Shown one piece after another: positions 56,003 through 64,000 of a stretch of DNA of 64,000 bases. The stretch is from the NCBI GenBank assembly GCA_029582165.1, contig CM055881.1, positions 27,956,094-28,020,093 of the forward strand, read 5' to 3'. The notes beneath the pieces are model-generated. The model worked only from the letters and a program-made list of their open reading frames with translations. It had not been told where the DNA came from and did no database searches. Position 1 is the stretch's first letter. The number at the start of each line of letters is the position of its first letter. The translations under genes and the position numbers were made by a program. The stretch is from Portulaca oleracea (taxonomy: Eukaryota; Streptophyta; Magnoliopsida; Caryophyllales; Portulacaceae).

Positions 56003-56262
56003 ATCATTGCTTCTCACACTCCATAACCACACTCCCATAAGTCAAAATTATATCAATGTTATCAAGATATATGTGACGACACTCCCTAATATCCATGACC
56101 ATGCTCCATTATATAGACATGATATCTGTATTTGTATATAAGCAGTTAACTTTTGTAGGTATTGGAAAAGTATAAATTTCCTAATATTCATACACTACTA
56201 TCTATAACCATACACCATGACCACACTATCCATAGAAAATGACAACAGTGTATTCAGAGTGT

Positions 56263-56815
56263 CAGGGGTGGAGTTAGAAAATATTGATAAAGGGGGCCGC
56301 TTAACTAATAAAGTCTTATATCTATTTTTATTTTTTTTGGGCCACACAAAAGAGTAAATTAATCAAGAAAATTAAAAGAATCTTACATGAATTACAAAAT
56401 ATATATATATATGTGTGTGTGTGTGTAGTAGAGAAAAAATGACTAATAAAGTATTATATCTATTTTTTTATTTTTTTTGGGCCACACAAAAGAGTAAATT
56501 AATCAAGAAAATTAAAACAATCTTACATGAATTACAATATTTTTACTATATATACATGTGTTTGTAGTAGAGAAAGAATGACTAAAAAAAGTTTCAAAAA
56601 CATTGAAAAGATATATTGCAATAAAGGCACTTATACACCTTGGGGGGGGGGGGGGGGAAACCAACCCTATACCACATGAATATATCATTCCAATTCCACA
56701 AGGAAACCACTATGCTACAAACTCACCCTTGCACGATTATTGCATCATTTGACAAAAAACATAAATCATGGGGAGGGCCATGACCCAGGCCAGCCCCCCC
56801 ATGAATCCGCCACTG
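56263..56815. mobile_element. hAT-like non-autonomous element
   Basis: Ends CAGGGGTGGAG and reversed CAGTGGCGGATTCATG, the CAGNGGYGGA terminus frequent in plant hAT elements. The 8-bp flanks CAGAGTGT and TAAAGTGT match at 6 of 8. It contains a ~150-bp direct duplication (GGGCCACACAAAAGAGTAAA at about 56339 and 56480) and a 17-G run at 56642. Confidence 0.65.
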
Positions 56816-57485
56816 TAAAGTGTGGACAAATATATAGAGAGTGTGGAGAAATTTATGCATTGTGTTGGGTATATCTATTGAATATGACCACAGTTTGTTT
56901 AAAGTGTAGACAAATTTATGGGACAAATTTATGCAGTGTGTGATCATGGATATTAAGGACTGTGGTCTTTGATATAATGCGCCAATAAAGATATAATTTG
57001 ATTTAGGGAGGTGTGGTCATGTATACAGAGGAGTGTAGTCTTTGATATAATTTTGATTTATGGGAGTGTGGTCCTTGATATAATTTTAATTTATGGGAGT
57101 GTGGTCATGAACATTACGAAGTGTGATCATCAAGTGTAAGAAGCAACGATGATGTTGAACAAAACACACTCATGACAAAATTCTTATAGGATATTGACTT
57201 CTGTTTTTTTTTTTTATAGTTTTTCATAATAATTAAGTTAAATTTGGACAATTCAATCTCTACAATTTAGGGAAGTAAATCTCTCTCTATCTCTCTTTAA
57301 TCCTATGCATAGTTCTAGCTAACCATATCTACCTAAGTGATTTTATTTTATTTTATTTTTCTGAAAACCACTAGTTGATTTATGGAAAAGGAAAGTGGTT
57401 TATTATCAACCATTAGATCATATTGTACACCCCATATTGCTTCTTCATACCTTTATATCATATCTTTCTTCCTACTGAATCCGCT

Positions 57486-57488
<3 letters not shown>

Positions 57489-57552
<64 letters not shown>
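57489..57552. repeat. (AT)n microsatellite
   Basis: About 32 TA units next to the right arm of the foldback element. Confidence 0.95.
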
Positions 57553-57556
<4 letters not shown>

Positions 57557-58230
57557 ATATTGTATTCAAATAATGTTTGAAAACATTTTCAGAAAACTTA
57601 GCAACAACAAGAAACTCAAGTATAATCCTATTAATGTGAGAGTTTTTTAGAACAAAAATCCTCAAAATTATTTAGTATTGTGTATTTTAAGATGTTCAAA
57701 AAGTAAAAGATTTTTGGACGCCTACTTTAGGGATATTGACAATAATCTAGCGAACTTTTTTATTGGATAATAATATATACTGTACTTTGAAGTTGTTTGA
57801 TAATAATGCACCTAGAACAATTTCGGTGACAGTTGACTCAGTGACACCCCTACATGACATGCTAAGGAGATGAGTTGTCAGAAAAGGTCTTAACTAAATT
57901 AATGCTATGGCGGCAAGTCTAAATAATCAAAGGTACAGAAATTGAAGGTCATCTTTATTTATTTGGACTTATTGACAGAGATTAATTTAATTAAGATTTT
58001 AGATTTTTGCTAACTCATCTTCTCAACTTTCCACATAGTACCACCGCCAAGTCAATTACCGTCGAAATCATTCTGAATGCATTATTATTCAAGACCATTA
58101 CTGTTATTATTTTTCAAGAAAAAAAAAACATGGCATGTCATTGTTCAATTCCCTCAAATAGTCAAATATAATAAATTAGCGTCTAAAAATCCAAAAGTTG
58201 TTAATGAAAAAAGAAAAATTGGTTTCTAGT
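57553..58230. other. non-coding stretch
   Basis: No gene or element recognised. Confidence 0.5.
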
Positions 58231-58234
58231 AATC

Positions 58235-58520
58235 TTTAGTTTAGCCAATTATACAATAATACTCCCTATTTTTTTCTTGTATTCTAATGGTCCAAAAAAA
58301 AATCAAAATTGTATTTTAGTGATCCTCTCCCAAGTCAAGTGGCGTGACTCGGTGGAAATCTGACATGGACCGTCGGAATTCCCCTTCTCTCTCTTCTCCA
58401 CATCAGATTTCCATCGAGTCACCATCACTTGACTTAGTGGTATCCGACTAAAATACAATTTTGATTTTTTTAGGAACAAAATATAACTAAATGAGAAGTA
58501 TTATTATACAATTGGCTAAA
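58235..58520. mobile_element. foldback MITE
   Basis: Arms of ~85 bp: TTTAGCCAATTATACAATAATACT and its inverted partner at 58497-58520, both continuing to ATCAAAATTGTATTTTAGT. Central inverted GACTCGGTGGAAATCTGA and complement. Distantly like the element at 17702. Confidence 0.7.
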
Positions 58521-58532
58521 ATAGAATTATTA

Positions 58533-58789
58533 GGCCATGTTTTTTTATGCGGTAGGTTGCGGTGCAGCACTAGACTGCACCACACTCTTTATTTTTCCAC
58601 CACACTTCACCACACCATGTCACAATTATTACCAATATATCTTTTCATTTTTTTCTCTTCACTTTTCTTCTCTACTTTTCATATTCTCTTTTAACCCATC
58701 ACAACTTTCACCACAACTCACCAACTTTTTCAAATTCCACAAACCGCGCCATTACCACACCGTAACTAATCATATAAAAGAATATGGCC
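58533..58789. mobile_element. Harbinger-type MITE, second copy
   Basis: Ends GGCCATGTTT and reversed GGCCATATTC, interior rich in CCACCACA and CTTTTCTTCTCTACTTTT. Same family as 38610-38856. Flanks TTA/TTT (imperfect). Confidence 0.7.
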
Positions 58790-59640
58790 TTTTAGAATGC
58801 AATTAAACAACATTTCGTAGCAGGGACAATTACTACAACACAATAGATATTAAAGTTGATTTTTGGTAAGATTAATGAGAAAACCTTTCCTAAAGTCTAC
58901 AATACACCGACTTGACAAAAACCAACTTGACAAACACAAAAGAAAAAGGAGTGGACTATCACTCATATGTATTGTCCCATTGATTTCGCTTTAATTTCCT
59001 TCGTGACCGTGACATTGATAGTAACAAATATTAATCAATTCATAAGATGTAATTATCCACATTATATTGATTTGGCCCCCACCATTAGAATTGAAGTAGC
59101 CCTCTCAAAACTTTCGCTTCAGTAAATTAAGCTTGGTCAATGTCAAAATTCGGATGTAAAATTTATGTTTAGACTTGGTTTTTATTCAGGCTAGACTAGG
59201 TCAAACAATTCGGACGGAGCTAAATTTCATTCAAAATCGAGTTTGGACAATAAAAAAAGAGAAATATTATGTACGGATATTCGGTCAATTCGGTCAATAT
59301 AAAAATTTAAACGAAAAATCTATGTCTGGACATGATTTTCTCCGGGTTGGACAATTTAGATTTTTTGGGTAGGACAAAATTTTGCCACCTCTAAATTTAA
59401 GCATATGTACACTTAGCCCAGATTACCTGCACTCCCTAATTAACTATTACAACTAATAAAGCAAGTATAGTTTAAAGCCAATTAACATTTTTTCTAAAAA
59501 ATTTATTAGTAAGTAATTGTCCATATAAAATGTATATTTCATGCTAATACCTTATGTGAGGCTAGGTATGAAAGATGAAAGGGCAACAAGGGAGAATGAA
59601 ATTCCCATATGCTTCTAATGAGAATTAAATTCATGTCTTT
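58790..59640. other. non-coding stretch
   Basis: AT-rich, no gene or defined element. Confidence 0.45.
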
Positions 59641-60265
59641 TTTTTTAGAGTTAGTGGGTTACATGGTGGCTAATTCTAATAACAACACCAATTTCAATTT
59701 TGTGGATGGCACTCTTGCTGTTGATTCTGATCCTGCCTTCCCTACAGGTTTTTTGTGGACTCTTTGCTCGGGGATGGCAAAGTTGTTGCGAGGCAGAAAA
59801 GAAAGGAGAATGTAATGCTTAAACCTAAATGGTGGTATGTAAGCCAACTTCTTCAAGGAATTCGGGTCTTAATAAGAGGAATAAAAAGCATGTTGAAAGG
59901 AGTTTAACCAACGAGAAGATAGGATGATGAATTTGGCTAGTTCATCTGATTCTGATAGCAACAACCATCCTATTAATGACATCGTTGCTCGTAAAGTTGT
60001 GAAGTTTTATAGTGATTTGAAGATCCTGAAGATTGATAACAAAGAGAAATCTATGAGGGATTTTAAGATGTTGTAAGAGGGAAGATTGGCTCGTTTGTAG
60101 AAATAAACTTGATGTATTGCTTTCTCGTGCGTTTTGGTCAACTTCGATAATCGGGGGATGCGTCTTTGTCGTATTTTGTTGTTCGGGCTATTTAGTTGTT
60201 TTCTTGTATTTTTTTTGCACCGATATATACATTTAGCCTTTTTGGCTCTAAATATCGAAAAAAAT
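59641..60265 (+). mobile_element. short LINE-like poly(A) retroposon, copy B
   Basis: Relative of the copy at 53640-54267: coding-like start (SNNNTNFNFVDGTLAVDSDP), then in another frame VARQKRKENVMLKPKWWYV, a later acidic serine-rich stretch (ASSSDSDSNNHP), a T-rich 3' UTR with CCTTTTTGGCTCTAAATATCG and an A run. ATGTCTT occurs before (about 59633) and after (about 60268), a possible short target duplication. Broken by frameshifts and stops. Confidence 0.45.
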
Positions 60266-60570
60266 TGATGTCTTCTTTTCAACATTAGTATGTAATAGTG
60301 GTATGTATCATTAATATTATTGTATTTATACTCCTTCATTTCCATTTTATCTGTCACATATAAATACTTTACAGACACAATGGTTCTTTGACCAACATTT
60401 TCACATATAATATCTTATTAAAAAATTATATTATTATACTCATACGGTAGTGTTTTTTTGTAAGGAATCTAAAGATAGTAATTTCATATATTAAAAAATT
60501 AAGTATATTGAAAAGTTAATGGTCAAAGTTTTATAAGGAATCTAAAGTTTTTAAAGGTTCCTATTTACTC
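60266..60570. other. non-coding stretch with a Stowaway-like end
   Basis: TACTCCTTCATTTCCATTTTATCTGTCACA near 60330 resembles one end of a Stowaway MITE; its partner end is not clear. Confidence 0.35.
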
Positions 60571-60860
60571 CCTCCGCTCCATATTAATTGTCATTTTATT
60601 AATTATCACAATTTTTAAGGTCACTCTTTTATTGATAATTTCTTATATGATATTTTATTAATAATTGTAGTATCATATATTTATGATAGTATTTTTCGTC
60701 TAATTTAATTAAAACGCTAATTATGACATGAAATGTGTAACCAATGTTACCTAACACAGGGTAAGATGGTGATATGCACAGTAAAATTTTATGTTAATTT
60801 AGTAGAGTAAAAACAATTTAGATGTGGAAACTAGTGTAAGTAATAATGGAGTAAACCTAC
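60571..60860. mobile_element. degenerate Stowaway-like MITE
   Basis: Begins TACTCCCTCCGCTCCATATT, the familiar Stowaway terminus. A weak inverted partner (TAATGGAGTAAA) lies near 60846-60857. It sits directly upstream of the glycine-rich protein gene promoter. Confidence 0.5.
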
Positions 60861-60939
60861 CGTGATAACTCCTCCCTCCAAAACACTCAACTGCCCCTTC
60901 CTTTGTTTTCTCTGTCCTCGTAATTGCAGTTGCCTCCCC

Positions 60940-60947
60940 TTTAAATA
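60940..60947 (+). promoter_or_regulatory. TATA box of the glycine-rich protein gene
   Basis: TTTAAATA, about 90 bp before the start codon. Transcription should begin near 60970-60980. The preceding 60 bp are CT-rich, as in many plant promoters. Confidence 0.6.
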
Positions 60948-60978
60948 CCCATCACCTTCACCTCAGCTCACATCATTC

Positions 60979-61038
60979 ATGAATCTGACAAACAAATCAC
61001 CTCCCAACTCAAACTCAAACTCAAACATAAAACCATGA
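60979..61038 (+). CDS. possible upstream ORF (19 codons)
   Basis: An ATG at 60979 reads 19 codons (MNLTNKSPPNSNSNSNIKP) and its TGA stop overlaps the main start codon as ATGA. It could modulate translation by reinitiation. It lies so close to the predicted start site that it may be left out of some transcripts. Confidence 0.3.
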   Translation: MNLTNKSPPNSNSNSNIKP

Positions 61039-61463
61039 CGATGATTCACAAACTCCTGATCACACTTGTCCTGGTGGCCACCTTCTGTTCCCTGGTGTCC
61101 AGCTCGACCAAGGTGGGCCCCAAGACCAGCAAGCGTGGCGGCAACGGCGGTGGTGATGGCGGGGGCTTCTTTGGTGGGCCCGGGTTCGGAGGCATCCCGG
61201 GGTTCGACAACAACTACTGGGGCCCAGGCAGCGGCGGCGGGTACGGATACGGCGTGGGGGGGCCCAGCGGGGGGTACTCTAGGGGAGGAGTCGTACGGCC
61301 GTCAGTGGTGTGCCAGCAGAAGGGACCTTGTTTCATGAAGAAGCTGACTTGTCCAGCCAGGTGCTTCTCCTCCTTCCACAGGTCTGGCAAGGGCTACGGT
61401 GCCGGTGGTGGCGGCGGCGGCTGTACCATGGATTGCAAGAAGAAGTGCATTGCTTACTGCTAA
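61035..61463 (+). CDS. secreted glycine-rich, cysteine-rich protein
   Basis: 142 codons, no intron. Residues 1-24 form a signal peptide (hydrophobic core LLITLVLVATFCSLV, then SSS). Residues 35-85 are glycine-rich with GGGYGYG and GFGG motifs and few charges. The C-terminal part carries eight cysteines at 93, 99, 106, 110, 130, 134, 138 and 142 (C-x5-C-x6-C-x3-C-x19-C-x3-C-x3-C-x3-C), ending in CTMDCKKKCIAYC. This layout matches plant glycine-rich proteins annotated as cell-wall structural proteins; their exact role is not established. The product should be secreted to the apoplast. GC content is far above the surroundings. I chose ATG 61035 over the in-frame ATG at 61041 because it is first. 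This is the only confident host gene here. Confidence 0.9.
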   Translation: MTMIHKLLITLVLVATFCSLVSSSTKVGPKTSKRGGNGGGDGGGFFGGPGFGGIPGFDNNYWGPGSGGGYGYGVGGPSGGYSRGGVVRPSVVCQQKGPCFMKKLTCPARCFSSFHRSGKGYGAGGGGGGCTMDCKKKCIAYC

Positions 61464-62590
61464 TTAATTAAACTCTACTTAATTATTATGCTTATCATTC
61501 ACTTCAGATCCATCCATCATCAGGTTTATTAGTCATGGTAGGTAGCCACCTGCTATGTTATGGTATGTTGATGGTTATTTAGTGGGTGCTATTTAGTATT
61601 TAGTATTTAGTATTTAGCTAGTGAGCTTTATTATGTGTTATTTGGGTTTACCAGAGATTTTATGACCATAGGATCGAGCTTAGCTTTAGCTGGCTTTTGC
61701 CTTTGGTCTATGCTGTATCTCGTGCCTATGTCTTTCTATTTCCTCTTTTTTCTCACTTTCACACTTTCATCTCATCACATCTATGTATGCTGCTAGTATT
61801 TCACCTGTCTTTAAATAAGTGTTACCCACCTTTTAGCCATTTTTGCTCTGTCTTTAAATTTGGAATATCTAATTGGGAGTAGCTCATCTAATTTACTTCA
61901 AATAACGTAATTACTTGCTTAAACTAGAAATAAGGTTTAAATATGAATCTTTTATATATGTTTAATATTTGGCAATTTAACGTTTTGATCTTTCTATAGA
62001 TCATTTTTTGGGGGTTTATGGAGTATAGTCATGTCAATCCACCAGTAATCACCATTCACCAGCATGTTTTACAAACCAAATTAGGGGGTAATTAAGTATT
62101 GAATTGCTTATGAATTACGACAAATATAGCTCATCAACTACACAATTTCATGGTGGGAAATGTTTTTGCTTGCAACAAGGCTTAATCTTTAATAAGAAGC
62201 ATAAAGATTGGGGGGTAAACAACTAAAACTAACATCTCTTGATACTTAGATATTCAACGTAATTATAGTTTATGTGTAATATCTTTGCGAGTAGCAGCTT
62301 TTGATGACCATAACAAGTAGGCACTGAAAAATTGGGGTCTGTATAATAAATGGTATAGAAATAGAAAAGAAAGACACCACTTGATCCTGAATTCAATGAG
62401 CTAACGTGCCCAAAGTCAAACAACTTGACTCTTGAGGTCTAAAACCATTTAATTAAATACTAAAGCCTTACGATTGTTTTTTCTTTTATTGCGGCTACTA
62501 TTCACTGATATAACAAGGTATTAATTCCCGCGTATCTAAATGTATAATCAACATTAATTAGTTTCCTAATGTTTGAGGACAAGCTTGCAA
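61464..62590. other. 3' UTR and downstream intergenic DNA
   Basis: The first 200-300 bp are presumably the 3' UTR of the glycine-rich protein gene; TATTTAG repeats at about 61590-61615. No canonical AATAAA stands out. The rest holds nothing recognisable. Confidence 0.45.
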
Positions 62591-62778
62591 TCAAACATCT
62601 CGTAATGTGAACAATTCAAGATAATGTCTAACATTGTTTGACTTGTGAAGTAAATTTGTACGGATGATATGAAGCATTGGAGTACGATAGAGGACGAATT
62701 GAACATGATATAAGTATACGATGAATATGATGGACACACACACACACTTGTCTAGATAGGGAGTGAATGAAATGAGTT

Positions 62779-63075
62779 TCATGTAATTGGGCAAAACAGT
62801 GGATGTGGGGAGAAGTCAAATGCGTAAAAGGTGTAAATAGATGATGAGTAAGCATCCCTAATTAAAGAGGTGTGGGCCAGACTCCCCCATGTTGTAAGGC
62901 ATTTGTAACAGTACATACTGGTCATATAAGGCTGGCTCCCAAATACACTGGTTGGTAGGACACCCCCACAACCTGGGGTCATGCCATTGGCAAGTACACC
63001 AACAATACAAGTCAACAACCACATTTCTGCACTGGCATTGGCCTTGTAGGCTTGTAAGATAACCCTCCTCTCCAT
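62779..63075 (-). CDS. hypothetical small protein, possibly membrane or secreted
   Basis: 98 codons starting MERRVILQAYKANASAEMW, with a hydrophobic segment (LLTCIVGVLANG, residues 20-31) and four cysteines within the first 60 residues. I recognise no family. The region is GC-richer than its surroundings and not obviously repetitive, which is the only reason for listing it. The C-terminal third is low in information. Could be chance. Confidence 0.25.
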   Translation of the reverse strand: MERRVILQAYKANASAEMWLLTCIVGVLANGMTPGCGGVLPTSVFGSQPYMTSMYCYKCLTTWGSLAHTSLIRDAYSSSIYTFYAFDFSPHPLFCPIT

Positions 63076-63094
63076 CTATAACATCCGATTAAAG

Positions 63095-63235
63095 TATACA
63101 ACGACAACAACAACAACCTCTCAGATGACATGTTTGAGCACGGTCTAGGAGATCCCAATGCAGGCAATCTTACCCCCATGAACAAAAGTTCATCGAGGGA
63201 CTGATTCCGACAAATTCATAGCAAATCGGAGGAGA
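63095..63235. repeat. CAA-repeat-linked, SINE-like sequence
   Basis: ACGACAACAACAACAACC is followed by GGCAATCTTACCCCCATGAAC and GAGGGACTGATTCCGAC. These words resemble the 3' body and (TTG)n tail of some plant SINEs. No polymerase III boxes are readable. Confidence 0.35.
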
Positions 63236-63583
63236 AGCTTGTTAAGGTAAGATATTACGTATATTTAACATTAATCGAGATTGAGATTTCCATAGGAGGG
63301 AGTGAATTGAGTGTCGTTCTTATAGCAATGCAACAAGGTAGGTATGGACAGATATTGAGCAGGATCTGACCTCTGGGGAGCTCTGAATTCAACTATAAAA
63401 TTGTACATGGTCAATCTGTCAGAAAAAAGATGAAGCTAACCTCTATACATATGATATAACAGGCCTATCAGAAATTCACTCGAGCAAAACAACACAAAGG
63501 ATGATGGCTATATATATAGGGTATATAACATGGATGGGGTGGGACCTAACATACACAAGGCCTAGGAGAGATGAGCTTCAGTC

Positions 63584-63670
63584 TCAAAAAGCAGCCCTGA
63601 CGGCTCCTCTTGCAGCATCTCGTCTCATTTCTGCTGCCCTCCCGCTCCCACGGAAGTACATATATACTTG
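63584..63670 (-). CDS. possible terminal exon of a host gene
   Basis: On the minus strand a pyrimidine-flanked TTTTGCAG (acceptor at 63671-63673) precedes 29 codons reading [28 protein letters not shown] and a TGA. The composition is GC-rich and the frame starts in phase with the acceptor. If real, the rest of the gene lies beyond 64000. Too short for family assignment. Confidence 0.25.
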   Translation of the reverse strand, partial: QVYMYFRGSGRAAEMRRDAARGAVRAAF

Positions 63671-64000
63671 CTGCAAAATCCACATCACATGAACAAAAGC
63701 TACTCAGACTCATTCGGAAAACACAGACAGAAACCATTCCAAAATATTCAGCTCAAGTCAGGTTCATATAAGTGCCCATGGGGCTTCACTTTTGGTTTCA
63801 TCCTCATCACCTTAATTAAGCCTGGGTTTGTTAAATGTTTTTCATCCAAATACCAAGAATATAGGCAAATTACCCTCTTTAAATCTTAATCATCCATCCA
63901 AACATATTAATTGTGAGCCACGCTAAGCAAGATTCATGGTTCAAGTTGCATAAAGAACCGGCCTAAAGCATCCACCAACCCAACCCGACCTAAGGCATAG
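63671..64000. other. end of window, no supported gene
   Basis: AT-rich; may be the intron upstream of the possible minus-strand exon. Confidence 0.4.

Larger units (their letters stand above)
55512..57488. mobile_element. 2-kb foldback TIR element between TA microsatellites
   Basis: Left arm 55512-55794 and right arm 57203-57488 are inverted copies (~285 bp). Shared words are GGATCCGGTAGGAAGAAAGATATGA-type ends, AATGGTTGATAATAAA, and an A/T run ending AACAGAAGT. Both outer ends abut TA repeats. Internal GTGTGGTCAT/ATGACCACAC segments are inverted again. No transposase; a hAT-like element and a small MITE are nested inside. Confidence 0.8.

Noticed and set aside
61066..61338. 90-codon frame overlapping the glycine-rich protein gene
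   Set aside because: Alternative frame of GC-rich coding sequence; only the 142-codon frame has a signal peptide and family cysteines.

Overview
This is nuclear DNA of a flowering plant, probably a eudicot; I cannot name the species. The evidence is the dense nesting of plant-type transposable elements: Ty3/gypsy and Ty1/copia elements primed by initiator-Met tRNA, a TRIM, L1-type LINE remnants, a tRNA-derived SINE, many TIR elements with 9-bp target duplications, and an endogenous plant pararetrovirus. Host genes are scarce. The only convincing one is a secreted glycine- and cysteine-rich protein (61035-61463) with its own promoter.

Left third (1-22.5 kb). There is a Pack-MULE-like element at 225-1696 carrying captured gene-like DNA, and a decayed Ty3/gypsy element at 4859-9785 (gag and protease remnants, no RT). 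An L1-type LINE 3' fragment lies on the minus strand at 11872-13390. It is followed by a run of TIR elements, several with readable 9-bp target duplications (13661-14063; 16403-17448 with a second element nested at 17241-17404), then a SINE and TA microsatellites.

Centre (22.5-30 kb). A nearly genome-length endogenous caulimovirid has a Met-tRNA primer site, a small ORF1, a 941-codon ORF with coat, movement and protease domains in that order, RT and RNase H in three broken pieces, a two-part possible transactivator gene, and a TATA box and AATAAA. Coat before movement protein recalls cavemo/solendoviruses. The whole block lies between imperfect inverted repeats that are themselves flanked by the same 10-bp direct repeat, CTTAAAGTAG. 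This looks like a viral genome carried inside a Mutator-like TIR element, and is the most unusual feature of the window.

Right of centre (30-39.7 kb). Here are a solo LTR, a ~190-bp tandem repeat, a minus-strand Ty1/copia element truncated inside RT at a palindrome, and a TIR element whose target duplication was later split by a Harbinger-type MITE. A TATA box with a possible first exon resembling the start of plant MIF/D-dopachrome tautomerase proteins follows.

Array (39.8-53 kb). A solo LTR (TSD ATATT) is followed by nine tandem units of about 1.49 kb. Each unit holds the 3' part of that LTR, a Mutator-like MITE (TSD CACTATCGA/CACTGTCGA) and, inside its right end, a 312-bp TRIM (TSD AAACC). 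The first unit has only a solo TRIM LTR and the last unit is truncated inside the TRIM. The order of insertion, duplication and loss can be read directly.

Right end (53-64 kb). Two related short poly(A) retroposons, TA-microsatellite-flanked foldback elements with a nested hAT element, MITEs, the glycine-rich protein gene, and two weak gene candidates on the minus strand near the end.
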